Part shown: piece after piece, positions 23,649 through 36,032 of the stretch
Layout of the letters: each line of letters begins with the position of its first letter
Position numbering within the stretch: position 1 is the stretch's first letter
Source of the DNA: Tetracladium setigerum
Lineage: Eukaryota > Ascomycota > Leotiomycetes > Helotiales
Reading direction: 5' to 3'
NCBI GenBank assembly: GCA_031472005.1
Contig: PZJY01000009.1
Coordinates: forward strand, 2,536,703 to 2,600,702
DNA: 64,000 nucleotides
Position numbers and translations under genes: made by a program
Notes under the pieces: generated by a model
Seen by the model: the letters and a program-made list of their open reading frames with translations, nothing else
What the model was told of the DNA's origin: nothing
Database searches by the model: none

Positions 23649-25912
23649 ATGTCTCGTCGTTATTCCTTTGACGATCCATCCCCCCCATCCCAGATACCAT
23701 TGCCGCAACTTGGAAGGGGCAATAACAACAACAATACTCCACAACAACATCCACCACATCCACAGCATTCGCAATCCCCGTACAACTCTCCACAACTTCC
23801 ATACGATCGAGAAGGACGCCCGCTCGTATCCTACTCTCCCTCTCTATCATCGCCATCATCTCCTTCTCGTCGACCCCTCGCATCCTCTCCTCCTCCTCAT
23901 CCACCACCACATCGCGACAATTGGGGTCGAGAAAACGCAGCGACGAATTCGGCCTACTCCAACGTCACTGCTGGCGCAGACAATTACAGCGAGTACGCAT
24001 CGGGAGGTTTGTCGGGAGTCGCAATGAGCGTCGCCGACCAGAATGCCAGGGAGAGCGGCGTCGAGGCGATGAGGAACACACCTGCTTACCATGAGCACCG
24101 CCAGGTGCCACAATACGACTACAACAATTACAGCCAACCTCCACCTCCGTCACATCAACCTTCCTACGAGGATTTACCATATGGCAGACCGGCGCACGCA
24201 CAGTACGACGAGGCATATTCACCTCCGCCGCGAGGGCAGTATTCGCAACAAGGTTCTCCTTATTTACAACCGGTGTCACGACAAGATACATCAACGTCCT
24301 CGTTAGCACCGCTCGGTGCCGCCGCCTTTCCTCCCGGCATGTCTACACCAAGTTCGAGGTCGGTGGGCTCGAGATCTACAGCCTCGAGGTCAATTGCTTC
24401 GAGGTCGCCATATGCCATGCATGACCCATACCTAGACAACCATCGATACTCGCGGAACCTGGATCCAAGTTTTGGGGGTGGAATTGATCCGAACATGATA
24501 GCAGATGATGGTGATGATGGACTGGAATACAGACAGCAGTACAAAGGTTCATTGCTGAGTGTGGGAAACCATTCGAATCGGGATGTTCCTGCCGGCGCAG
24601 GGGGAGCAGCTGCCGGAGGTGTTCTGGGTTCCTTAGGAGGCTTGGTGGGAAAATCAACAGCATATAATCCAGTCGCGGGTACTGGGGCTGGTGGCGTAAG
24701 TTATGATCTCAGTACTGGGAGGGAAAAGAGTGAGTGGATGGAGAAAGAAGCAGCCGTGAAAAAGAGAAATGGATGGCTCTGGGTGTTGGTATGACTATAT
24801 TGATCCTCGGAGCTATTGTTGGAGGAGTTCTTGGAACGCAGCTCGGTGGTAGGGGAGGAGGCTCATCAGAGGCGTCACAATCCGGATCATCTGCCGCGCA
24901 AGACAAATCAACGAATGGGGATCTCACCAGGAATTCAGTGGAGATCAAGAATATATTGGGCAACAAGAAGTTGCATAAAGTCTTCCCTGGAGTGGACTAC
25001 ACGCCTATGTACACACAGTATCCGGAATGCTTGAAGTATCCCGCTTCCCAAAATAACGTCACTCGAGACATAGCCGTCATCTCCCAGCTTACCAACATTG
25101 TACGACTATACGGAACCGATTGCAACGCAACTCAGATGGTCATCCATTCCATCGAGCAACTGGGTCTCAAGGGCAAAATGAAGATTTGGTTAGGTGTATG
25201 GCAAGACAAGGATAAGGACACCAACGCACGCCAACTCAAAAACATGTACGATATCTTCGATGAATATGGTGCCGATGATTTTGTAGGACTCATCATGGGC
25301 AACGAAGTCCTCTTCCGCGAAGACTTTACTGTTCCCGAGCTTGGAAAGCTCATCACAGACGTCAAGACAAACCTTACAGCCCGCAATCCACCAATTTCCC
25401 TCCCTATCGCAAGTTCTGATCTTGGGGATGACTGGACCCAACCCCTGGCAGATGTAGTTGATATCGTAATGGCCAACATCCACCCTTTCTTCGCTGGTGT
25501 CTCTTCCACGGACGCGGCAGGCTGGACATGGTCCTTCTGGCAAAACAAAGACATCCCGCTCAAATCCGACCTCACCAAACACATCATCTCCGAAACCGGT
25601 TGGCCCTCTACCGGCGGCACCAACTGCGGTGGAGCAGCTACGTGCGCTGTCGGCTCCGTGGCGGGCATCACAGAGATGAACAATTTTATGGAAGGTTGGG
25701 TGTGTCCGGCGCTGACGAATGGGACCAATTACTTCCTGTTCCAGGCATTTGACGAGCCATGGAAGATCAAGTTCAACGAGCCGGGAAAGGAGTGGGAGGA
25801 TAAGTGGGGGATTATGGATGTAAATCGCAACTTGAAGCCGGGAATCACGATTCCAGATTGTGGGGGGAAGACGGTGGATGGGATGACTTTCGCCGGGGTT
25901 ACACTACCTTGA
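23649..25912 (+). CDS. btgC: GH17 endo-beta-1,3-glucanase (btgC type), type II membrane protein, with one apparent -1 frameshift
   Basis: Cell-wall enzyme that cuts or remodels beta-1,3-glucan. The N-terminal ~370 residues are disordered and rich in Pro, Ser, Gln and Asn. A transmembrane helix follows (ALGVGMTILILGAIVGG). The GH17 catalytic domain has the acid/base Glu near residue 552 (MGNEVLF) and the nucleophile Glu near 647 (SETGWPS). This layout fits BtgC-type glucanases. The frame is broken at about 24757-24770, just before the membrane helix: the upstream frame ends at a TGA at 24792-24794, while the catalytic part continues in the next frame. No intron fits. The span is 2264 bases and becomes 755 codons if one base is missing, probably in the A-rich sequence there. 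Everything else is intact, so a consensus error is a serious alternative to true inactivation. Confidence 0.85.
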
Positions 25913-26824
25913 TTCTATAAAGCTCAGGGAACTGCGGCTTTGTATGATTGGAAAAACGTATGTAAGGGAAGGTGAAGACTGGGAATGAATGAGGGGTGTA
26001 TGATGAAACATATGAAAGCGATTAGATTCCGTCGCGTAGATGAAGATGTGGTGGATATGATAATTACGAAGGAGGCAGGTCACGTCATGTCAAGTCGACA
26101 AACACACGAAAAGGGTACAAAATTGGCTAGGGATACTCTGGCGGTAGCACAGTGTGCCATATGCAACGGAGGGCAGGCAGGAACTGGGTACGGAGGCAAG
26201 GTCTGGATATATACGTTGAACCCAAAGGAGTTTTTTGTTTACTATCATTGTTTGTTTACCTCTGAAATATATTCCATGGGATGCGGGGATATGCATTAGC
26301 ATTTGTTTTTGTGTCTGAGCACCTCATCGTGGGGCTTTTAGGTTGAAGGAAAGAGGCAACGTTCAGAAATCGTCTTTATGTTTTAGAAAGCTTCTTGTAC
26401 GACCATAAATATACACGCGGTTTTTAGTCTACTTTTTGTTTTGGCTTTGACTTGGTGGGTGAGCGTTTTTATTGTGTCGTTGTTTATCAAGTCCGGTCAT
26501 CTGAGTTCCTTCGAGGACTGGGGACTATTGAGAAGAGGATGCTGGAGGGATCGCTGAAGATAAAGGCCCCGGAGTTTCACTGTACATACCTCCTCGGCCA
26601 GATTTCGACTTTTCAATCGATTTAGAATTCGGGCGGGTGGTACTGGTTGGGCAAGACTGGGCCTGAATTTGAAAGTATGTTGATAGAAATACACATAAAA
26701 ATCAATACAAATTAAACAAATAAGATAATAGCTGGGCAAGTTGATATAACGTTGTCTTGCTCTGCGCTAGCTCATCGATTCTTCTTCTACTAAAAATATA
26801 AATCTAGAAGGACCAGAACACTGT
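25913..26824. other. Convergent 3' intergenic spacer
   Basis: Tail-to-tail region between the GH17 gene (plus) and the BCS1-like gene (minus). No supported gene; terminators of both are expected here. Confidence 0.5.
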
Positions 26825-28758
26825 CTAAATCAACAGGTCCCCAACAACTTCTCCCTTTTTGACATTCTCGCCATTTGTTAATTTCTCTCCCTCTTTCTCT
26901 GTGCTGTTGACTTTCTTACTCTCCGCAGGCTCCACCTTTTCGATTTCCCCTCCGTTCACCTCAACGCCGTTGGTTTCTACACTCCTATTTCCTAAGTCAC
27001 CCTCAACCTCCTCTTTTACCTTTTCACCTGTCCCTCTCCTGTCAACGATAGGACTAAGGTCATCTCTCTCAAACCTACTACTCTTCGCCAACACCTTCAA
27101 CATATCCCTCTTCTTTTTCTCTGCTCTCCAAGCTTTAATCTTCTTCTCTTTCTCTTTGTCCGCTTCCATCTTTGCCTTTTCTTCGACAACCCAGTCGGAA
27201 ACCTCCTCTGTTGCCCTTACAGGCGAATCGCGATAGTTTAGCAAGTAACCCTGCAGCTGGGCGGGTGTGAAGGTTTCGTCCGGCAATTTGGTGCTGAATG
27301 TCGCCGCAAGCATTTCTAGCTTCTCCTCCTCAAGCACGAACCTGACCGAGAGCGTAGGATCGGGACCATACATTCGCAGGAACATCAATTCGGCACTTCG
27401 CTGAGAAATAAGGCCCATGTATATCTTGCGATCAATCCGACCCGGTCGCACGAGTGCCTTGTCTAACTTCTCAGCATGGTTAGAAGTCATCAAGACGATT
27501 CGCCCTTCCTGTGATGCTACACCATCTAAAACGTTCAACAATCCAGAGAGAGTGCATCTGGTACGGCTCCCCCTGGGCTCCTCTTCCTCTTCCTCCTCTT
27601 CTTCATTATTCTCCCCAAGTACTGGCTGTCGCCTCACTCCAACTGCATCGATATCTTCCAAAAGAACGATGCAACGTGACGGAAGAGATGTGAACATTTT
27701 GGTGAGTTCTGCGTCTTCTCGGACACTGGGAAGATGAACGAGGTAGAGTTCAAGACCAAATAGTCCTGCCAGTGCCAGGGAAAGGGAAGTTTTGCCCGTC
27801 CCCGGAGTTCCATGAAGTAAAAATCCTCGTCTGTATGGAATGCCTCGGGAAGTGTAGAATTTCCGAGTAGCCTGTATTCGTTAGTTGACATCAGAAAGGT
27901 GATTGGGCGTGGACGTACCGAAGACAGGTAGTTTCCGATGTCTGCCACTAATTCCTGTTTCACCTTTTCATCGAAATGAACAGTCTCCAGTGGCCGAATT
28001 GGCCTCAGAATGGTTGTGTCCCAAGAAGCCTGATGGTACTCATTCTTGGAAGCACGAATAGTGATGAATGCCTCCCGTTCTTTCTCGGCAAAGTCACGGC
28101 AGCTTTCAAGAAACTTCTTGATCGGAGCAACCGATCGTCCAAGGCACATGACAACCAGTGGTTCATCACCCTCTGGAGCAGCCGCATATTCGTCTGGGAC
28201 GTTGCTGTTTGCATTAAAAGTTGATCGGGTGGAAACGCGCCGGACAAGAAAAATGTTCCGATCGAGTACAAACCAGGTGGTACCAAATGTGGGAAGGAAT
28301 TGGATTGGGACTCGCTTTTCGTGCAATTCGTTACGCTCTATCTTCTTGGACCAGCCATATGCATCGTTCTCCACCACTTCGGTTCGTGCTGTCAGAATTC
28401 GCGTCTCTTGTCGCGTGAGGACATTTGCTCCAACCCAGTTCAAGATCTCTCGATTCAAACGATCATTGCTGGCGATCGATATGGACGCAGTGAAGAGCTT
28501 TGTAAACCACCAATAGACTTTCAGGGCGATGACTTGCAAATCCTTCAACGCACCCGAAACCGTTCCAAAGATGGTCAGCATGACAGCCAGAGTCGTGATA
28601 TCGAGTTTGAACCATGATGCCAGGAGCTCTTGCATGTACCCAAGCGCACCATCTCGAAGTGATGCTGGGATAGCAGATGTTCCATTTGTAGCACCGCCAG
28701 AGCTCAGGACGGAGAGACGAGCGAAGCCTAGGAGGCCGTTTGTTGCCGCCGCTGCCAT
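26825..28758 (-). CDS. BCS1-like AAA ATPase (mitochondrial-chaperone family)
   Basis: AAA+ ATPase of the Bcs1 family; yeast Bcs1 inserts the Rieske protein into complex III. Exons 28758-27919 and 27871-26825 total 1887 bases, 628 residues. I start at 28758 (MAAAATNG) because the longer in-frame extension is a Pro/Leu leader typical of CT-rich 5' UTR. A transmembrane helix lies near residues 45-70, then a BCS1 N-terminal domain (VLDRNIFLVRR). The Walker A motif GTPGTGKT is at about 301-308 and Walker B IVLLEDID at about 348-355. An acidic insert (NNEEEEEEEEEP) interrupts the AAA module, and a charged, Lys/Glu-rich C-terminal tail follows. The tail and insert are typical of the expanded fungal BCS1-like paralogues, so this need not be the true complex III chaperone. 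Confidence 0.86.
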
Positions 28759-29645
28759 TGTTGGGAAGGTATTTGGGGGATGAGGAGGAGGATGAGGAGG
28801 TGGAAGAGGAAGAGGAGGAATAGGAGGAGGTAGGTGGGAATGAGAAGGAAGTTGAATGGAAAAAGACAAGGAAAGTAAAGAGGAATTCTCCTTGACCTTA
28901 TATACGCAGTGAATCACCAATGAATGTTCAGTTCTGTCTCGCTCGTACTTACACTAAAGGGCGTTGACTGACTGGTGCCTTGGGTGATGCTTACTGCAGA
29001 ACAGGCTCTGCCTCATCTCACTCACCGAAATGCCATTTGCAACAGCGTTTAACCTTTTGTGGTTGGTTGCAAACTTGCACATGCATGAACATGTGTGTAC
29101 TGTAGATAAAGTATGCGGTGTGGAACAGAGACGATTGGGCGGGAAGGGGACGATGTCAAGCGCGAGTGAGCAAATACCAAAGGTAGCCTTGTTAACGAGA
29201 AATGAGGATATACTTCGTGGCAACGCGACGACATGCCATTGTGTAGTTGGAGTACCTTAGTGAAGTCAAAGCGTGATGGCCTCCTTGACTGTCTGCACCC
29301 ACCTGTCTGCCGGCTTCCGCTTTCTACAGGGCTGTTTCCCTTGGCTCATGACGTGGGCTGCTAATCCCAATGCCAATTCTGCCAGCTCCAAGTTTCAGGC
29401 GTCCAGTCGCACAACTCGAACATCCTCTGGAGGCGGGGAATACGGCATCATCTTTGCCATGGACTGGAGAGGCATGAATCGATCGAATGACTGAACGAAC
29501 GGTAGGAGCATCTTTTGAGTCTTTCTTGTTTTCTCGCATGGTTATTTCTACATCTACATCTCCTTCTCCACCACCTGTTGGCCCTCAATCGTTGAAAGTT
29601 CTTCCTTTGTGGCAAACAGCTCTCCCCATTCAACAGCTCGAGAAC
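28759..29645. other. Divergent intergenic region
   Basis: Between the BCS1-like start (minus) and the Mug190-like start (plus). CT-rich next to the BCS1-like start on its coding strand (28760-28850). No gene supported. The Mug190-like frame is open upstream to 29487, so its start could lie there instead. Confidence 0.45.
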
Positions 29646-32600
29646 ATGGCTTCGCAAGCAATCGATCAAGATGCTACCCACAGAGATTACCGAGCTCCCT
29701 TCTCCAGCAATCGACCTGTCCCCACGGTCAAGAACTATCGCGAGCACCGAGACAAGCTGGATGATCAGTTCAAGGGCGTGCAAGAGGCACAGCACACCGA
29801 GGAGGATGACTCGAGGGCAAAGAGAGCCTTTCGCTCTGTCAAGCACATAGTTGGTGACAAGGACAAGGAGAACATACCGGGTGACCCATACCCAACGTCG
29901 AATCGAAACACAGAGGACGCGGAAAGGGACGAGGAGCAAGGTGCGAGTGTGCCATTGGTGCCCCACAATGATCAAGAAGATGGGAACGCAGGTGGAAAGA
30001 AGGATGGCCAGACAGCAACTGAGAAGGTCTCGGCACATTCTGACCCAAAGCAGAAACGGAAGGATATGAAGCACAACAAGCGAGACGATGGTGGAAGGGA
30101 GGTTACGGATCCTGTCACACATTTGCCCATCATTATCCGAGATTCGACGACCAAGGACCTACACAGAGCCCCGAGAATGAACCGCTGGATGGAACATTGA
30201 AGAAGTCGGGCACTGGATTCTCTATGGCTTCAAAATCAACGACACAATTGGAGTCGGAGAGGGAAACAACACAAGATGGGTATGACGGGATGCAGAAACT
30301 GTTTCCTCCGCCTTCGTTCAAGCATGCAAGAGCGAAGATGGTCAAGACTTACCAGCTGGCATTTGCAGTTGGATTGGCCAGTATTGGTCTCATACTTGGG
30401 GTCTCGATTTTTGTTTCTGTTGGTTTCATGAACTCTGATTTCATCTGGTCAAAATCTCGCGTCAGGCAAGAATCAGACTCGATTTTTGTTCCCGTATCCG
30501 TTGCAATTATTATTGCTGGTGCCGCTGGTACGGCCATCATTATGGCACTGTCCTCTTGGCTTGGAAAGAAAATCAAAGCAATTTGGGAGGACGAGGTTTG
30601 GGATGCCGCGAGAGTCAACGAGTCAACGATCAATGAGAATGCTAGTAGTCTCCCCGAATCTGTGGCCTGGTTCAACAGTCTCCTGGCCTCAGTGTGGCCA
30701 CTGATCAACCCGGATCTCTTTGCTTCAGTTGTTGATATGGTGGAGGACGTTATGCAAGCCTCTTTACCGAAAGTTGTTCGCATGGTTAGCGTTGACGATA
30801 TTGGACAAGGAAGCGAGGCAGTACGAATTCTTGGGATTCGCTGGCTTCCAACGGGTGCTGCTGCCCAGACCGTAGATGAAGATGGAAATTTGTCAACACC
30901 AACCAACGAAACGAATGATCGAAAAGCTCCCGGGGAAGGTCAAACTGACCAAAATAGCGAGAAGTCTGATGGAGATTCAGAGTCCGAAGATGCAAAGGCG
31001 AATAACAAGAAGAAGAAAGAAGATGAGGAAGCTGTTCGTGAAGGGTTGGAAGCCGAGCAAGGCGACTTTGTCAATATGGAGTTGGCATTCGCATACCGTG
31101 CTCGTTCGTCTGGAAAGTCGTTGAAGTCCAAGGTCAAAAATGCGCACTTATACCTCAAGTTCTATCTTCCTGGTGGGATATTCGTCCCGGTATGGGTTGA
31201 ATTGAGAGGGATTATTGGAACTGCCCGAGTCCGTCTTCAGTTAACACCCGATCCGCCATTCTTTTCACTCTGCACGATCACCTTCCTTGGTCAACCACAA
31301 GTCGATCTGTCCTGCATTCCGCTCTCGAAGAAGCTTCCAAATTTGATGAACGTGCCTCTGATTTCTTCTTTTGTACAATCCTCGATCGATGCTGCGCTTG
31401 CGGAGTATGTTGCCCCAAGAAGTTTGACTCTCGACCTGAAAGATATGCTGGTTGGAGACGACTTCAAGAAAGATACCACCAGTCGAGGAGTTATCGTTGT
31501 CTTCTTGAAGGAGGCGAAAGACTTCAAGGAAGGTGATGGCGGAATTGGCCCAATCAAAGGCTCCAGTGATTCTTATCTCACTTGTTCGTGGGGAAAGTTT
31601 GGTAAAACAATGGCGTCGACGAGAGTCATTGAGGAGGACCAGGATCCGAAATTTCACGAGTGGGCATATCTCTTGGTCTCACCGCAAGAAATTAATGCGG
31701 GGGAGAGGCTTCGAGTCCAACTTTGGGATTCCGATCGATTCACGGCTGACGATGACCTGGGACGAGTCGAGGTGAATTTGCACGACTTGATGCACGATCC
31801 GAAGACTCAAAATCAAATGTTGGATCGAGAGGATCGATTCAAGGGGAAGGACACTAACCAGAACATGCCAGGTACTCTGACATGGTCAGTTGGGTACTAC
31901 GCGAAGCTGGGAATCACCGATGGACAACTAGAACGGCAAACGGCTGACAACAGAATCAAGACGAAGGAGCAAATGCAGCAACACATTTCAGAAAGTGCTG
32001 AGCGGAAATTGAGAGAAGCAACAGCCAAGGACGAATCGAGGGAAATTGATCAACAGAAAGCGCAAGATTACAAGGAGCGCGAGGATGCTATGATTTGTAG
32101 TTCTTCGCCGGACCATGATCATCCAAGTGGCGTGCTTTCTATTCAAATTCACAACATTACTGGGCTGGAGGTTGAATCTTTGCAAAAGTCCGACAAGAAT
32201 GGTGACGACCGAGAGGATGAGAACGAAGAAGGAGATGACCTTCCATCGTCCTACTGCACAATCATTTTGAACCATAAGAAAGTTTACATGACACGAACGA
32301 AGCCAAAGAGCGCGAAACCATTCTTCAATGCTGGCACAGAACGTTTCATTCGAGATTGGAGGACATCAGAAGTCATGATCAGTGTGAGGGACAGCAGAGA
32401 ACGAGAAAATGACCCTCTTCTTGGAATAATATACCTCCCACTTGACAAGCTTTTCAAAGAGCGCAGCCAAACATCAGACTCGTACCCAATCATGGGTGGA
32501 ATGGGCTTTGGCCGTGCGAAGATTTCTATGGTTTTCAGAAGTGTGGAGCTCAAATTACCCAAAGAACTTCTTGGATGGGACTATGGAACTTTGGAGGTGA

Positions 32601-33445
32601 AGACTGTGAAGATGATTGGTTTGCCGGAAGACTTACAAGGTCAACGCATCAAACTGTTATCAAATCTTTCGAAAATCAAGATGATCTCTGAAGAGGGGCA
32701 AATGAAGTTCAAACGGGAGAAAAAATCTGATTTCCTGGCATTCAGCAAACGTTATTCCACGCCGCTGGTTGTTGAATTTCGAAAGTCGAGAATAGGCCAA
32801 GATTCTACTCCGGCGTTCGCGGTTCTTTGGATGAAGGATATCCCAGATGAGGAGGAGACAACGGTCAAGATGAAGGTTTGGAAGGGGGGCAAGGACAATT
32901 TGAAGAGGGCTACGACCTGCGCTGATTATGGAGGTGAAGATCTGGGGGAGATTGAAGTTACAATGAAGTTCTGGAGAGGTCTGTCGGGATATCATAAAAG
33001 CCATGCTCAAAAATCGAAGAGTCAAGATATGAAAAACGTTATGGAGGTATTGGATACGGTAAATGATGAGGATGGCGGGGGAAGCGAAGAATCCGATTCT
33101 GATTCGGACTCGGACTCGGATACAGGGAGAAAATTGAAAGCTCATACGAATCAAGATAGTAGTGGAGAGGAGTCGGATGATAATGTGCTGGACAAAGCGA
33201 AGAAGTTGACAGGCAATCTGATGGGCGAGAATGATTCAGAGGATGGTGAGAGGGGAGCCAGAGCACAGATCAAGGATTACAAGTCGAATCACAAGCAGCT
33301 CCACCGCCAGCATCGTGGGGTGATGCAGTGGAGGGCCGCAAGGAGTGGGGATTGGTTCGTGGAGAAAGTAAGGCACAAGAAAAACCAGGTTGCTGGAGTT
33401 TTTCATCATTCGGAGAAAAGTGGAGGGATTGAAACAGAGGTTTGA
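29646..33445 (+). CDS. Mug190-like SMP/C2-domain protein (tricalbin-like), with one apparent -1 frameshift
   Basis: Resembles fungal proteins named after S. pombe mug190: membrane-anchored, with a lipid-transfer SMP-like domain and C2 domains, probably acting at ER-plasma membrane contact sites. A disordered, charged N-terminus runs to about residue 180. Two hydrophobic helices follow (AVGLASIGLILGVSIFVSV and VSVAIIIAGAAGTAIIMAL), then the SMP-like region (WPLINPDLFASVVDMVEDVM to LSCIPLSKKLPN). The first C2 domain has DSYLTCSWGKFGKT and LWDSDRFTADDDLG, and a second starts near GVLSIQIHNITGLEV. The tail is acidic with a Ser-Asp repeat. The frame breaks at about 30158-30164: the first frame ends at a TGA at 30198-30200 and the protein continues in the next frame. 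The 3800-base span gives 1267 codons if one base is missing. The start could be 29487 instead. Confidence 0.8.
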
Positions 33446-33750
33446 AATTTTAATTGTGCATCGCCTAGGGAATATCAATTGATACCAATAAAGAAAACTA
33501 CCTCTGCCGAACATCTAGTTCGTTTTTTTTCAAGTGAGCAAAATTTAGACAACCTATTCACAGCCACCGTTAAAATTCCATTCTTCTCGTAGCAGAGGTA
33601 AGATTACCTGTAAAGCAGCTTTAATCCCTAATCTCCTCAAAAATAGAAGGGGACCTTGGACTTAAGTCTTGATATAGCGTCAGAACAATCAAGGTGAATT
33701 GCACTATCAATTAACTATATTTTTAATTATCCGCTTCTATATTCCACGCT
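33446..33750. other. Convergent 3' spacer, AT-rich
   Basis: About 300 bases between the Mug190-like gene (plus) and the GH28 gene (minus). AT-rich, with an AATAAA-like sequence at about 33487. No gene. Confidence 0.5.
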
Positions 33751-35261
33751 TCAATTAAACCCCAAGAATAGATCTGTACAGTTGACATCCAACTTGCTCT
33801 CATCCACATTCAAACAGTATGCATCTCTGGTACCAATTGGACTAACAACATTGATGTCTTTCGCGACAATCGAGCTGCATGCTTTCTCACTGGAGCAAGC
33901 AAACGTGCTTGTTTCCGGAGAGTATTTTTTGCTTGTTTTGCCAATGAAGTTCTTGAACAGAATGTTGGTAATGGTAAGCGGTGAAGGATATTCTAGGCAC
34001 AGAGTGAGATTCTTCTGTCCGTAGCATTGATCAACTTCAATGGCGTAGTCGACATTATCGATGTACATTGTGTCATACGTAATATTGTTTACTCGGCCAT
34101 CACCACCGCCTCCCTGAAGGTCACCCGAAAGGGCGGAGGCAGTATTGGGCCATACTTTGATGCGAGCGCCATCCTATCAATAGTCAGCAAAGTCCATACA
34201 ACCCGAAATTTCGCGAGTAAGTGAGTGAACTGTACTTACGGTGGCATTGATGAGAGAAGTATTGTACACGTAGATATTCTCCACGATGTCAAAAGCTCCA
34301 ACATATTGGCCGAGGGAACCAACGGATATGCCATGGGAGCCTTGGCAATACATGTTTTGAATCAACATATTTGTACTGTTTGGCTTGAAAGAAACACAAT
34401 CTAAATTTCATCAGTCAAAGTTCAGGAAGTCAGGGTCTTGGACTTACCATCTCCGTTATTGACAATACTGTTCTGAATTGTAATATCAGAGCTTCGGTAA
34501 GTGTCCCACCCATCCGTATTCTTAGCTGGATTTGAACTCTTGCTTCCTCCGGCGATATTGAGGTTGTCAAAGACTACATTTGTTGAGTTCGCAACGAAAA
34601 AGTAGTACTGGGGAGAGTATCGGAGCACAAGGTCGCTGATAGAGGAATCATGCAATCCATCAACTCCAACGAGTACCGGGCGAAGGGTATAAATATCTTT
34701 AGCATAAAGGTCGTACCATATTTGACCATTACCATCGAGCGTTCCCCCACCATAGATTTGAACATCATTCCCACCAAGTTTGAAGAAAGAGGTAACATTT
34801 TGGAATACAAATCGGAAGGAATTTGCCTGCCAATATGCCGTGTCATTCGTGAACTTGAGGTAAGCTTGAATATCTGAAGGGGGAAGTTAGACTCGTCAAT
34901 TATCCACGTGTATCAGAAACTTACCAATATCGATGTGATTCAAGAAAGTCAAATCAAGCGCAGTTCCAATCGTGTAGTTGTACCCTTGCTTGAAAACCAC
35001 ATGACCACCATTGTTGCAGTCATGGAGAGCAGACAGAATGTATTTGGAGTCATCAGTCACCCCATCATTGTGAGTCTTCACATAACACACCTTGTGCCGA
35101 GGTGAGGGAACATGTGGGGCCTTGTGAGGTGATTTAGGATGACAGTGAATGGAAGGTCTGGTGGATTGATGCTGAGGGGGAGGAGATCGAGAAACCAATG
35201 GATTGGCATCGGATAGAGTTGCAAGTCCGATGCCTAGAACGGCTGCCAAGTGAAACTTCAT
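33751..35261 (-). CDS. Secreted GH28 polygalacturonase-family enzyme (exo-type)
   Basis: Pectin-degrading enzyme of family GH28. Exons: 35261-34925, 34873-34448, 34400-34240, 34173-33751; total 1347 bases, 448 residues, all junctions in frame. It has a signal peptide (MKFHLAAVLGIGLATLSDANP) and a His/Pro-rich spacer. The parallel beta-helix carries all four family motifs: NTDGWD, GDDC (formed across an intron), GSHGISVGSLG and RIKVW. The length and N-terminal HxPxS-rich segment suit exopolygalacturonases or rhamnogalacturonases better than short endo-enzymes. Several N-glycosylation sites. No lesion. It is the last clearly intact secreted enzyme gene before the accessory region begins. Confidence 0.88.
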
Positions 35262-36030
35262 TTTGGGGACAGGAACGAGTTGCGATGAATATCAAAGGAA
35301 TGAGGATGAAGATTACCCTCGATGGGAGGGACTTTGGCTTTATGCATTTCATTTTCAAATAATATTTGGGAAAATATATTTTCCGGGGTCCCCAGGAAAG
35401 CAGGGAGCTTGACAGTGATATCCACCATTTCACTGGGACTGTTCTTCGAAATGACGAATGAAATCTTTGATACTTGATAGAGGTTATTGAACATCTCCAC
35501 AAACCTTTATTCCAATCTGCGTGGTCGAAATTGGGGAACCCCAACCCCGCACTACTACCTCCACACTAAGGTGAATTCTAATCTCCCATTTGGCGATATC
35601 AATTGTCGACAGGTACCGCCACGCAAACCCTTGAATTTTTCGTTTTGCCAAGGTCTATTATTGGTGGAATTTCTGGTTTTCGGTTCGAGCGGAAGCTTTA
35701 GTTCGTAAAGTCGGATCAAAGCCGCCAGATTTGCATTCGGTCCAACACCGATCAAATAATATGACTAGGACGGACTTCTTCTAGTCCCTATCCTGAATTG
35801 GAGATTTCTCATTTCGAGTTTATAACTGAAAAGTTCATGATTACAAAAGCTGGGTAAAGATCAATAGTAGGAGGAAGCAAATAGGCATTGTCATCCGGAG
35901 ATTGCATGACGCAGATAGAAGAGGGAAGTCAGGATGTATCAAAGCCAAGCCACAATCAATAAAGCTTCGGGGACAAAGCTTGAAAAAGCTTAATTGTCAG
36001 CCTCGGCTGACTTCGCCATTCCGTTCACGT
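35262..36030. other. Intergenic stretch at the core/accessory boundary
   Basis: Promoter side of the GH28 gene, then sequence with no recognisable coding. The catalytic domain expected upstream of the GH71 remnant is absent here, so the breakpoint of that truncation lies near 36030. Confidence 0.5.
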
Positions 36031-36032
36031 GA

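Noticed and set aside
25985..26299. Plus-strand frame after the GH17 gene
   Set aside because: Lies in a tail-to-tail spacer and shows no conserved features.
27634..28920. Longer start for the BCS1-like protein at 28920
   Set aside because: The extra N-terminus is Pro/Leu/His-rich translation of a CT-rich leader; MAAAATNG at 28758 is more natural.
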